Shown: positions 1 through 8,183 of the stretch, in pieces | Layout: each line of letters begins with the position of its first letter | How positions within the stretch are numbered: position 1 is the stretch's first letter | Assembly: GCA_028281765.1 (NCBI GenBank) | Contig: JANQJF010000052.1 | Location: 1-64,000, forward strand | Source: Planctomycetota bacterium | GTDB taxonomy: Bacteria > Planctomycetota > UBA1135 > UBA2386 | Length of the DNA stretch: 64,000 nucleotides | Reading direction: 5' to 3' | The notes under the pieces: model-generated | What the model was told of the DNA's origin: nothing | Seen by the model: only the letters and a program-made list of their open reading frames with translations | Database searches by the model: none | Translations under genes and position numbers: made by a program

Positions 1-116
1 CTTGGGGTGAATGTCGTCCGAGCATGGCCTCCCTAACGCGACCACATTCTCTCAGCGCGTTACGGGGCCGAACAGCGACTTCTCGGCCGAGCTTCTAGCT
101 CGAGAGGCGCCTAGTT

Positions 117-191
117 CTACAGGCGCAACACGACCTTGCCGAACGCGTCGCGCTCCTCGAGCACGCGATGTCCTTCGGCGACGTCGTCGAA
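117..191 (-). pseudogene. Duplicated 3' end of an MDR dehydrogenase gene
   Basis: Read on the minus strand, the stretch encodes FDDVAEGHRVLEERDAFGKV and then VLRL and a TAG stop. This is nearly identical, in protein and DNA, to the last 25 codons of the intact dehydrogenase at 4177-5208 (FDDVAEGHRILEEREAFGKV). Similarity stops abruptly upstream of the Phe codon. The frame stays open up to the TGA at 384, but that part does not resemble the dehydrogenase. It therefore looks like a fragment left by duplication or recombination, not an expressed gene. The rest of 1-383 shows nothing else I can support. Confidence 0.7.
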
Positions 192-383
192 TCTCGTCCG
201 TGCCGGCCAGCGCTCATCGGCGATGACATCCTGGGCGGATCTCGCACGGTCCAAGTCGATGGTCGTTAGGGAACCGGTCTCGCCATAGGTGCGGGCGTCG
301 ACGCCTATGGCGCAGCTGCGATCGCTCAGCTGAGCCTTGCCTCTGAGTGGAGACTCAGTCCGACCACAGCCTAGCGAAGGCGC

Positions 384-1715
384 TCAGTCCGGCGATTCGC
401 CAGCCATCGGCTCCAGCAGTTCCTGCTTTGGGTCTTCTAGTTCATGAAGGAATCTCATCACTTCCTTCATGATGGGAAGAGAAGTCGCTGAAGCCAGCAG
501 TCCGCCTAACGCGTTCTCCTGCGACTCACCAGCACCTCCCGAGACCGCCAAGACACGCATATCAGCGATCTTTTCGATCGGCCGACTCGCGCCCTCGATG
601 ATCTTCGGCAGCGCGTCGAGCGTCAGATCTCTCATCTTCAGAGGACCCGCCATCTCCGCGAGACTTCTGGCCTTCGCAACACTTGCGTCGGCCATGCCCT
701 CTCGCTGAATTCGACCAACCTCGAGCTTCGACAGCTCCTCGGTGAGCTTCGCAACCGAAATCCTCTTCTGCTCGGTCGTCTCCCGCAGTTTCAGAGTCTC
801 AAGATCGGCGGTGAGAGCTTCTTCCTCACGAGCCCTGTTGAGACCCTCCAAGCGAGCCTTTGCCTCGTGCTTTCGCTTGTCGATGGACTCTTCATTGCTG
901 ATGCGTCCGATCTGATACTCCAGACTCCACTCATCCATGCTCTTCTGAATCTTTCGAAGCTCGTCCTCCTTGTCTCGATTCGTCTTCTTCCGCTCGATCT
1001 CGAGTGCGGCCTCTTCTTCGTGGACACGCGCCTCGCTCTTCATCTTGTCAATCTCAAACGTCTGCTGCAGCGCAAGGACTCGTCGCTGCTTTTCTAGGGC
1101 TGCCTCCTGAGTCGCCAAGTCAGCCTCGTCCACGACGCGTTGATACTCACGCCAACGCTCCATTACCGCCTGAGTCGCCAGCAAACCAGACGGCTCAGAT
1201 GGCTCGACTATCACCGTGCTCTCGACAAGCACGAGCCCTATCTCGTCTAGACTGCCCCGTAGACGCTCCTCGATCTCGACGCTGACCTGCTTGCGCACGT
1301 CAGGACTGTCGAGCAGTTCCGAGAATGAATACTGCTTGATCGTCTGCTTGACCGCTCCAACGCAGTAGTTGGTGGCCCAGTCCCGAAAGAACTCCGATTC
1401 GATTCTCTCGTCTGGAGACCGAGTCGGCGGACACGACGCAGTGGCACGTTCCAACCGCTGCTCCCGATCCTCAGCAGTCCCTGACACGACGATTCCGAAA
1501 GTTCCACGCACTACGCACTCAAGCCCTTCCGACGTCGTGATGAGATGATCGGCATCGCCGTCCAAGTGCACCGAAAACAACCCAAGCCGGACCTGTTTCC
1601 ACTCTTCCCACGCCCAGACACCGACGCGTCGGCCTGCCTCGAAGCGGCGGCCCGACTCTCGGTTCGGAAAGAACAGGCAGTAGCCGTTCTCCGGCCGGAT
1701 CTTCCTCCTCAACAT
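384..1715 (-). CDS. SPFH/band-7 (flotillin-like) coiled-coil protein
   Basis: Predicted 443-residue cytosolic or peripheral membrane protein. Residues about 10-170 have the pattern of an SPFH/band-7 domain, with alternating beta strands and then a helix with IEERLRGSLDEIGLVLVEST. Residues about 190-360 are a long charged coiled coil. The tail has ALPKIIEGASRPIEKIADMR, which resembles the flotillin C-terminal signature. No signal peptide or transmembrane segment is visible, unlike most flotillins, so membrane attachment may come from the partner protein encoded just upstream. The ATG is preceded by a strong AAGGAGG, 12 nt after the stop of the upstream gene, so the two form an operon. Codon use and GC are lower than in the flanks, suggesting acquisition. 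Band-7 scaffolds organise membrane complexes; the specific role here is unknown. Confidence 0.7.
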   Translation of the reverse strand: MLRRKIRPENGYCLFFPNRESGRRFEAGRRVGVWAWEEWKQVRLGLFSVHLDGDADHLITTSEGLECVVRGTFGIVVSGTAEDREQRLERATASCPPTRSPDERIESEFFRDWATNYCVGAVKQTIKQYSFSELLDSPDVRKQVSVEIEERLRGSLDEIGLVLVESTVIVEPSEPSGLLATQAVMERWREYQRVVDEADLATQEAALEKQRRVLALQQTFEIDKMKSEARVHEEEAALEIERKKTNRDKEDELRKIQKSMDEWSLEYQIGRISNEESIDKRKHEAKARLEGLNRAREEEALTADLETLKLRETTEQKRISVAKLTEELSKLEVGRIQREGMADASVAKARSLAEMAGPLKMRDLTLDALPKIIEGASRPIEKIADMRVLAVSGGAGESQENALGGLLASATSLPIMKEVMRFLHELEDPKQELLEPMAGESPD

Positions 1716-1727
1716 GGGTGCCTCCTT

Positions 1728-3467
1728 CTAGCCACCGATCTGACGTTCGAACAGCGACATTTCATCGAGTATCTGAGCCCTCGACAATCGCACCTTGCTG
1801 ACCGGCGAGAAACAACTGACATTGCTTGGCACCTCTCGGAGATTCGTACGAGCCTGCGCAAGAAAGACCTCTGGTCGCTCGTCGCCACTCGTGTTCTTCG
1901 CGCAGATCGCCATCATGTAGTAGAGCATGATGGAGTAGAGGCGATCGTTGTCCTTCGCCACGCGCTTCTTCAGAGACTGCAACGCCTCGTCGAAGAGCAG
2001 CTCGGGAGTCTTCCCACGCCACTCCGCAGGACCGACGTGCTGCAGAGCCTGTGCCAACCCGAACGATGCCAGGTCATCCGGCAGGTGATCGTAAGCATCC
2101 CAATAACACTGCACCGCTCTCGAGGGATTCTCAAACTTCCGGAACCGACCACCATCCGGAGCAGGAATCTCCTTCTGCAAGTACATGTTTCCGTGGCTGG
2201 TCTTGAGAACGTTGATGATCTTCTTGACGGGGTCACCCACCTCCGCGCGCGAGTCGACCCGAATGCGTTTGTCACCCTCGGTCCGCTGCAGATCCTTGAG
2301 TTCGCTGTACGCTTTGTCGAACTCCTGCTCGATCTCGTGAAAAGCGTATGCGTTGTCAAAGTACATCAGTTGCAGGAGGTAGTTGCGCGACGACCAGTGA
2401 TTCGAGTCTCGCCTCAGTGCCTCGCGAAAGGCGTCTCGGGCTTCGGCATAGCGCCTTAGGTTCTTCTGGCTGATACCTCGGAAGAACGATGTAGACACCA
2501 GCATCTCTCGAAGATCCGCGCGGATCCGCTCGCGATGGCGTTCGTGGTAGGCGTCCGGCCGCGGATCCTCAATTTGCGCAAGCCCGAAATCCCTGGCATC
2601 GGAGAAATCCTTGATAGCAGCGTCGTACTCGTACTCGGAAGCCGAGCTTAGCCCTCGCACGTAGTAGCAGAGCGGATTCAGCCGTCCTCCGACATCCCGT
2701 GCGGCAGCGACTTGGTTCATGCGTGTCGCGAACTGATGCAACCTGTCACGAGTCTCCTTGAGGCTCAACGAAGCTCGATCCACGCTCGCATCGAACAGCT
2801 CCACGGACTCCTCGTTCAAGCTGCTTATGGCATCTAGGTATCCGCGCTCGGTCTCCTTCTTGTGGTCTTCAAGCGACTGCGCCCGGTGATCGATAGCACG
2901 CAGCTTGTCTTCGATTTCGTTACGGTAGTCGAAGCTCTGCTCTAGCGTCGAAATCAGCGCACTGATCGTGGTTATGTTCTGCTGAAACGACCCGACGAGA
3001 TTTCGCATGTCTCGATCATGATTTTCGCGTGATTCGTCGCGACGCGAGTCATGGGCGATCTGTCGGTAAGCGAAGTAGAGTGAAAGCACCGTGAAGAACG
3101 CGGCGACTGTTCCGAACACGAAATACAATCTCTCCGTGGCGTTCTGAAGCTCCTCGAGGACGAACTTCTGACGCAGACGCATAGAGTCGATTTCCTGTCG
3201 CAAGGCTCGCTTCGCGTCGTCGTCGACCTCAGTTGCTTGAAGATCTTGCAGTCGTCGCGATATCTCCAACAACATCTCTTCGCGATGCTCTTCGACAATC
3301 GAACGTCGCGTGACCAACGTGAAGACCACGCCACCCGCCAGGACAAGAACGATCAAGATCGTCAGTCGCGGAACCGCGGCCGAACGCCTTGAGAGCGACT
3401 CGAACTGGGCGCGAACGTCCTCGACTTCTCGCAGGAGCTCACTGTGCTGGGGAATCGACTTAGACAC
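1728..3467 (-). CDS. Two-TM coiled-coil/TPR membrane protein
   Basis: 579 residues. Two hydrophobic segments at about 33-52 (LTILIVLVLAGGVVFTLV) and 114-134 enclose a charged coiled coil. Residues 150-245 are a second coiled coil. From about 255 on there are TPR-like helices, including YAEARDAFREALRRDSNHWS near 335-355. The probable arrangement is a short extracytoplasmic helical hairpin with a large cytoplasmic TPR platform. The GTG at 3467 has no clear ribosome-binding site, so the start is uncertain. It is the first gene of a two-gene operon with the SPFH-domain protein 12 nt downstream, a pairing that suggests a membrane scaffold complex. I do not recognise a named family. A hand count of the block 3001-3060 gives 32 G+C of 60, against 43 of 60 at 5281-5340. 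Confidence 0.65.
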   Translation of the reverse strand: MSKSIPQHSELLREVEDVRAQFESLSRRSAAVPRLTILIVLVLAGGVVFTLVTRRSIVEEHREEMLLEISRRLQDLQATEVDDDAKRALRQEIDSMRLRQKFVLEELQNATERLYFVFGTVAAFFTVLSLYFAYRQIAHDSRRDESRENHDRDMRNLVGSFQQNITTISALISTLEQSFDYRNEIEDKLRAIDHRAQSLEDHKKETERGYLDAISSLNEESVELFDASVDRASLSLKETRDRLHQFATRMNQVAAARDVGGRLNPLCYYVRGLSSASEYEYDAAIKDFSDARDFGLAQIEDPRPDAYHERHRERIRADLREMLVSTSFFRGISQKNLRRYAEARDAFREALRRDSNHWSSRNYLLQLMYFDNAYAFHEIEQEFDKAYSELKDLQRTEGDKRIRVDSRAEVGDPVKKIINVLKTSHGNMYLQKEIPAPDGGRFRKFENPSRAVQCYWDAYDHLPDDLASFGLAQALQHVGPAEWRGKTPELLFDEALQSLKKRVAKDNDRLYSIMLYYMMAICAKNTSGDERPEVFLAQARTNLREVPSNVSCFSPVSKVRLSRAQILDEMSLFERQIGG

Positions 3468-3721
3468 TGGCGTAGACTCGGGTCATCTCGCAACGGGCCG
3501 CTAGAGGCGCAGATAGCACGAGCTCCAATCGATGAGGCGAATCTGAATGCGCAGGTCCCGTTGCCCCGTCGATTCGACAGCTCCTTCTCTCTTTCATTCA
3601 TTGGACCCGCACTCGCCTACCCCGTCAAGAGCTCCGACATCGCGGGCAAAAATGCTGCGTCAAGTACGCCCCAAAGAGGGCGCCCTGCGCCGCGCGAGTT
3701 CTTGTCGGCATCGCTGAGCGC

Positions 3722-3963
3722 TCGAGCAGCGGTCACCAGAGAAGCGAGGGCTTCCGCGGTGTCCTCCGCGTCGAGACCAAGACTGCGCCGACCGACTCCC
3801 CCACCGTACCAGTGCCCAAACCCCGCACACCGCGCCGCTTCTCCTGGACCGATCTGCTCCGACGCGTCTACCTCGTCGACGTGCTCACCTGCACACACTG
3901 CAGCGGCAAGCGAACCGTGCTCGCAGTCCTCACCGAACCGGTCGCCATCCGGAAGATCCTGTA
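3722..3963 (+). pseudogene. C-terminal relic of an IS91-type transposase
   Basis: In one plus-strand frame the DNA encodes FRGVL, a Pro-rich linker, then WTDLLRRVYLVDVLTCTHCS, GKRTVLAVLTEPVAIRKIL and a TAG, followed without a shift by HLHLPTEAP. This matches the end of IS91/IS801-family (Y2-type) transposases: a hydrophobic LLxRVxxxDVLxC, a CxxC pair, and the closing VIxxIL-HLGLPTxPP. The catalytic HUH and tyrosine part is missing and the TAG interrupts the usual terminus, so it is non-functional. The remaining sequence of 3468-4176 around it shows no other gene. Confidence 0.75.
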
Positions 3964-4176
3964 GCACCTCCATCTGCCCACCGAGGCGCCGGCGCGAGAA
4001 CCGCCGATGGCACTGCCGTTTGGGTCAGGAACTCGGTCGCGATTCGAGAGCGCTGAACTCCCGAGTTGTTGTGGTGCGCATGCCGGGCACGGCTGCTCTC
4101 GGGACTCGTCACGATCCCGGCTGAAGTCCGCGTGGGGCGAGAGATCGACAGCTTATCCCTCCTATCGCGCCCCCAG

Positions 4177-5208
4177 TCAGCTGACTCGCAATACGACCTT
4201 GCCGAACGCCTCGCGCTCCTCGAGGATGCGATGTCCTTCGGCGACGTCGTCGAACGGCAACACGCGGTCGACGACGGGACGGAGGCGTCCATCCTCGAAG
4301 CAGCGCAGGATCGCAGGCATCACGCCCTTGCTGCCACCGGTGCTGCCGAACAGCGCGATGTTCTTGAAGAAGAGCTCGTGCAGGTTGATGTCGACCTTGC
4401 CGCCGGTCGTGGCGCCGCACGTCACGAGACGGCCACCCCATGCGAGGCAGCGGATGCTGCGCTGGAACGTCTCACCGCCCACGTGTTCGAAGACCACGTC
4501 GACGCCGCGACGACCCGTGAGCTTTTTGACCTCTTGGACGAAGTCCTGCGCGCGATAGTCGATCGTCTCGTGCGCACCGAGGGCTGCGAGCTTCGCGCAC
4601 TTCTCGGGAGTGCCGGCTGTTGCGATGACGCGCGCACCGAACAGATTCGCGATCTGGATCGCCGCGATCCCGACTCCCGAGCCACCCGCCTGCACGAGCA
4701 CGGTCTCCCCGGGTTGAACCCGAACCTTGTCCACGAGCATCTGCCACGACGTCTGGAAGACGAGCGCGATGCTCGCCGCGTCTTCGAACGACATCGCCGG
4801 CGGCTTGGGCAAGGCGTTGGCCGCGGGCAACACCACGGACTCGGCGCACGTGCCGTCTCGCGACTCGCCGAGAATGTGGTACTGCCGACAAAGCGGATCG
4901 TTGCCAGAAGTGCACGCCTCACACAGCCCGCAGGACGTGCCCGGCACGAGGATGACCTCATCGCCCAGGGACACCGTCGTGACGCCGGGCCCGAGCGCGT
5001 CGACGACGCCCGCACCATCCGAACCGCCGACCAGCGGGAGAGGGAACGTGTGCCCGGGTACGCCACGGCGCACCCACGTGTCGAGGTGATTCAGCCCGAC
5101 TGCACGCACGGACACACGGACCTCGAGAGGGCCCGGTTCCGGCACGTCGCGCTCCTCGAACCGCAGCGCATCGAAGCCGCCGTGCTCGCGAACGACGACG
5201 GCCCGCAT
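4177..5208 (-). CDS. Zinc-lobe quinone oxidoreductase-like MDR dehydrogenase
   Basis: 343 residues, full length for the medium-chain dehydrogenase/reductase superfamily. It has an N-terminal GroES-like domain with the structural-zinc lobe (Cys 93, 96, 99 and 107 in CGLCEACTSGNDPLC) and a Rossmann domain with GGSGVG at 175-180. The usual catalytic-zinc cysteine near residue 40 is replaced (GLNHLD), as in quinone reductases, so hydride transfer to an enone or quinone without catalytic zinc is likely. The ATG overlaps the stop of the enoyl-CoA hydratase gene upstream (TGATG), implying translational coupling and possibly an acyl-CoA or aromatic-acid degradation role. A second copy of its last 25 codons lies at 117-191. 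The substrate is unknown. Confidence 0.85.
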   Translation of the reverse strand: MRAVVVREHGGFDALRFEERDVPEPGPLEVRVSVRAVGLNHLDTWVRRGVPGHTFPLPLVGGSDGAGVVDALGPGVTTVSLGDEVILVPGTSCGLCEACTSGNDPLCRQYHILGESRDGTCAESVVLPAANALPKPPAMSFEDAASIALVFQTSWQMLVDKVRVQPGETVLVQAGGSGVGIAAIQIANLFGARVIATAGTPEKCAKLAALGAHETIDYRAQDFVQEVKKLTGRRGVDVVFEHVGGETFQRSIRCLAWGGRLVTCGATTGGKVDINLHELFFKNIALFGSTGGSKGVMPAILRCFEDGRLRPVVDRVLPFDDVAEGHRILEEREAFGKVVLRVS

Positions 5209-5996
5209 CAGCGCCCCTCGAACTTCGGCGCGCGCTTCTCGTTGAACGACGCGATGCCTTCCTTCGCATCCGCGCTCGCGAACAGCTTCGCCTGGAGCTC
5301 GCGCTCGAGCATGAGCCCGGCCTCGAGCGGCAGCTCGGCGCCGGTCTGCACCGCCCGCTTGATGTGGCCGACCGCCATCGACGCACCGTTCGGCGAGCAG
5401 AATCCGGTTGCGTACTCGACGACCTTGTCCAAGAAGTCACCCGACTCGAACACGTCGTCGACGATGCCCAATTCGGCGGCGTCGTCGAATCCCATGTTTT
5501 CGCCGTGTGCCATCAACCGAATCGCCTTGGACTTGCCGACCATCCGCACGAGCCGTTGCGTGCCACCGGTCCCGGGCAGCACACCGAGCTTCACTTCGGG
5601 CAGTCCGACCTTGCCGCCGTCGCGCCGCGCGATCCGCAGATCGCACGCCATCGCGACCTCGAGCCCGCCACCGACCGTGTGGCCGTTGAGAGCGGCGATC
5701 ACGAGCTTGGGCGTCTGCTCGAGCCGCGACAGCGTCTCGTTGGCATGCAGGCAGAAGTAGTACTTCCAGGTCGGGTCCGCCGCCTGCAGCATCGCGATGT
5801 CCGCGCCGGCACAGAAGAACTTCTCCCCCTTGCCGGTCAGCACGATCACCTGCACGTCGGGATCGAATCGCGCCTCGAGCACGCGCCCGTCCAGCGCCTG
5901 CATGAGCTCGTAGCTGTAGGTATTCGCCGGCGGAGCGTCGAGGGTCAGAACGGCCACGTGACCGTGCTTTTCGTAGTGAACCTGGGGAGTGGACAT
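5208..5996 (-). CDS. Enoyl-CoA hydratase/isomerase family protein
   Basis: 262 residues in the crotonase fold. The oxyanion-hole segment is FFCAGADIAML (about 60-70) and the second loop is NGHTVGGGLEVAMACD (about 104-119). The two acidic catalytic positions of true hydratases are present, Glu in GGLE (about 113) and Glu in GLPEVKLGVLPGTGGTQRL (about 134). Addition of water to a 2-enoyl-CoA is therefore the likely reaction. I chose the ATG of MSTPQVHYEK at 5996, since the longer form from 6017 adds seven unlikely residues. It is the first gene of a coupled pair with the MDR dehydrogenase. The divergent ferredoxin starts 38 nt away. Confidence 0.9.
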   Translation of the reverse strand: MSTPQVHYEKHGHVAVLTLDAPPANTYSYELMQALDGRVLEARFDPDVQVIVLTGKGEKFFCAGADIAMLQAADPTWKYYFCLHANETLSRLEQTPKLVIAALNGHTVGGGLEVAMACDLRIARRDGGKVGLPEVKLGVLPGTGGTQRLVRMVGKSKAIRLMAHGENMGFDDAAELGIVDDVFESGDFLDKVVEYATGFCSPNGASMAVGHIKRAVQTGAELPLEAGLMLERELQAKLFASADAKEGIASFNEKRAPKFEGR

Positions 5997-6034
5997 GGGC
6001 CCCAGATCGTGCACCATCTGCCCCCCACCAATCC

Positions 6035-6253
6035 ATGGCCGACATAAAGAGAGTCTGGATCGAAGAAGGCTGCATCTCGTGCAGCCTCTGCCAGGACATC
6101 TGCCCCGAGGTGTTCGAAGTCCCCGACGGCGAGGACTGCGTGATCAAGGGCGATGCGCCGAAGCACTTCAAGGCCAAGGACGAAGAGATCCGCGACGCGG
6201 CGTGCGACTGCCCCGTCGAGGTGATCCAGTACGAAGACGGCGCGGCGAGCTAG
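6035..6253 (+). CDS. Single-cluster [4Fe-4S] ferredoxin
   Basis: 72 residues. The motif CISCSLCQDICP (Cys 13, 16 and 19, plus Cys 23 before Pro) and a distant CDCPVEVI near residue 57 fit a small ferredoxin of the Desulfovibrio/Thermotoga type with one [4Fe-4S] cluster. The acidic surface is typical of an electron carrier. It is transcribed divergently from the enoyl-CoA hydratase/dehydrogenase pair and may share their regulation. Its TAG stop overlaps the TAG of the convergent gene in the palindrome CTAG at 6250-6253. Confidence 0.9.
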   Translation: MADIKRVWIEEGCISCSLCQDICPEVFEVPDGEDCVIKGDAPKHFKAKDEEIRDAACDCPVEVIQYEDGAAS

Positions 6254-7638
6254 GGCAGCAGCTCGAACGACTGCGGCAGGCTGATCCCGAGCTCGAGCGG
6301 CGAACTCGACATCAGGCTCACGCCGATCACGTCGAACGAGGCGCCGGGATACGACGTGCCGGCCGCAACCGGGACGGTGAACGTGAACTCGCCGTCCGCC
6401 GACAGGGTGCCCGCCGCCATCACGAACGGCGGCACGCCGGGAGGTGCGAGCAGGATCGCCGCGGGCGATGACGGCTCCCCACCGAACAAGTCGATCTCGA
6501 TCTCCGTGTCGGAGGTCGTGGGGAACAACTGATGCTGCGACCCTTCGTTGGTGACCGGGAACGGCGTACGCATCGCGATCACCGGCCGCACGTCAAGCTG
6601 TCGCTCGAGATAGACCCCATCGACCGGAACTCCGTCCCACTGCAGTGCGCCACCCCCGAACGCGTAGTCCAGTCCGAGGATGTTCCCGGTACGATCGACA
6701 GATGAGATCGGAGCGGAGTTGAGCTGTGGCGCATCGAGGAGACTCAACAGAGCAACCCAATGACCGTTCCACGCGACCACCGGTGGATGGGCACTCGAAT
6801 ACCCGGCTCGGAACACCGCGCGATCGTCGCTCAGGTAGTAGAGGTTGCTCCAGGTCTCGAACTCTCGGAGCACGTTGCCCGCCGAATCGGTGAGGATCTG
6901 CTGATTCGGTCCGCTGATCAGGAGATCGCCGTGGATGTTCGCATTCACGGAATCGATCGGGGAGAGAGCTCCCGGTGGGGTGATCTCGACCGTCGTGCCA
7001 TCGTTCATCCAACGGAACACTCCGTTCAGGCCGAAGTTGAAGCTGATGAACGAGCCATCCTCGAGCAACGTCGCCAGCCAGCCGCCGCCGCCCGGCCACG
7101 GCGACAACGAGTAGTTGCTCGTGCGAACACCGTCTTGCAGCAGCTCGAAACCGGAAGGGGACCCGATGAGAACGTCGCCCGCTTCGTTGATCGCGACGCC
7201 GATACCGTCACCGTGGAGTGACAGCTTCTGCGCAATCGCGTCGTAGACGAAGACCTGAGACACGACCGCGCCGTCTTCGTGATACACGAGAAAGCCGGTC
7301 GCGACTCCCGAGCCGTTGATGCGTCGCTGCTGGAACGAGACGATCGGACTCGGCAAGGCCGCATCGATGACGTCGGCGAGATCCAGGAATCCCGTCGCAG
7401 CGCTCCAGGAAAAGGGCACCACCCTTCCGTTCGGGTCCGTGACCTGCCCGAGGACGACTCCGCCGCCGGTGATCGGCGGGGCGAGCGGAACCGGGGCCGC
7501 CTCGTAGCCGGGCGGGAAGACGATTGGCGCCGCCGTGTAACGATAGGGTGCGAGCGGCGCGGGGGCAGTCTGGGCACTCGGCGTCGAGGGCGTCAGAACG
7601 GCACACAGCAGGGCGAGGAGACGCGCAGATTTCGGCAT
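6250..7638 (-). CDS. Secreted beta-rich protein with HAF-type repeats
   Basis: 462 residues beginning with a Sec signal peptide (MPKSARLLALLCAVLTPSTPSAQ). The middle consists of repeated units of about 45 residues of the type FLVYHEDGAVVSQVFVYDA and GVAINEAGDVLIG. These resemble the beta-propeller-like repeats of extracellular HAF proteins. The last 110 residues look like the beta module found at the end of several other secreted proteins in this window. No catalytic motif is visible and the function is unknown. It ends convergently on the ferredoxin gene. Confidence 0.6.
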   Translation of the reverse strand: MPKSARLLALLCAVLTPSTPSAQTAPAPLAPYRYTAAPIVFPPGYEAAPVPLAPPITGGGVVLGQVTDPNGRVVPFSWSAATGFLDLADVIDAALPSPIVSFQQRRINGSGVATGFLVYHEDGAVVSQVFVYDAIAQKLSLHGDGIGVAINEAGDVLIGSPSGFELLQDGVRTSNYSLSPWPGGGGWLATLLEDGSFISFNFGLNGVFRWMNDGTTVEITPPGALSPIDSVNANIHGDLLISGPNQQILTDSAGNVLREFETWSNLYYLSDDRAVFRAGYSSAHPPVVAWNGHWVALLSLLDAPQLNSAPISSVDRTGNILGLDYAFGGGALQWDGVPVDGVYLERQLDVRPVIAMRTPFPVTNEGSQHQLFPTTSDTEIEIDLFGGEPSSPAAILLAPPGVPPFVMAAGTLSADGEFTFTVPVAAGTSYPGASFDVIGVSLMSSSPLELGISLPQSFELLP

Positions 7639-7775
7639 GGGAGGCGAGTTCGGGTGTGGGGGGAGCTCGAGCCGCGGAGCGCAGGATAGCGGCCGGCATG
7701 ACGGTTCGTGGGCTTTTGCCCCGTTCGGGCCTTGCCCGGTTCTGCCCGCCCGACCGAAGTAGTACCATTCGCCCC

Positions 7776-8183
7776 ATGAAACTCGGCCTCCTGACAGCCC
7801 TGCTCGGCACGCTCGTGCTCGGCGGTAGCGACGACCCGACCGAAGTCGGCTTCGACGTGCTCGCCGGCTTCGACTACGAGGAAGGCATGGAGCTTCCGGA
7901 CGAGGTCACGAAGCTCGACGAGACCAAGGTCACGGTCCGCGGCTTCATGAAGCGTGAAGACGGCGGCGACGGCGCGACGAGCACGTTCATGCTCATCAGC
8001 GACGCGTGCGGCTGCGAGGGCACGCCGATGCTCAACGAGTTCATCTACTGCGAGTCCGAAGAAGAGCACGAGATCGATCCGAGCGTCGTGACGGTGACCG
8101 GCACGCTCTACGTCGGCGAAGAGATCGAAGACGAAGTCGTGATCGGGATCTACGCGCTCGAAGTCGAGTCGGTGGGTTCGTGA
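7776..8183 (+). CDS. Small secreted protein, DUF3299-like
   Basis: 135 residues with a short hydrophobic N-terminus (MKLGLLTALLGTLVLGG) and a domain with VTVRGFMK followed by FMLISDACGCEGTPMLNEFI. This arrangement resembles the small DUF3299 family, where an upgraded-from-OB-like strand set is followed by a Cys-containing loop. The family assignment is tentative. Its TGA overlaps the GTG of the next gene (GTGA at 8180), so the two are translationally coupled, and the giant GlmS-like gene follows directly after that. Confidence 0.6.
   Translation: MKLGLLTALLGTLVLGGSDDPTEVGFDVLAGFDYEEGMELPDEVTKLDETKVTVRGFMKREDGGDGATSTFMLISDACGCEGTPMLNEFIYCESEEEHEIDPSVVTVTGTLYVGEEIEDEVVIGIYALEVESVGS

Noticed and set aside
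117..383. TGA at 384 followed in frame by 88 open codons, as another possible recoded stop
   Set aside because: The downstream residues do not continue the SPFH protein and end in a dehydrogenase fragment; there is no sign of a single product.
3617..3973. Minus-strand frame of 118 codons over the IS91 relic
   Set aside because: Its first half is the antisense of the transposase tail; only the last 50 residues look plausible, which is too little to call a gene.
4066..5760. Plus-strand open frame opposite the dehydrogenase and enoyl-CoA hydratase genes
   Set aside because: Antisense to two clear enzymes and lacking any domain.
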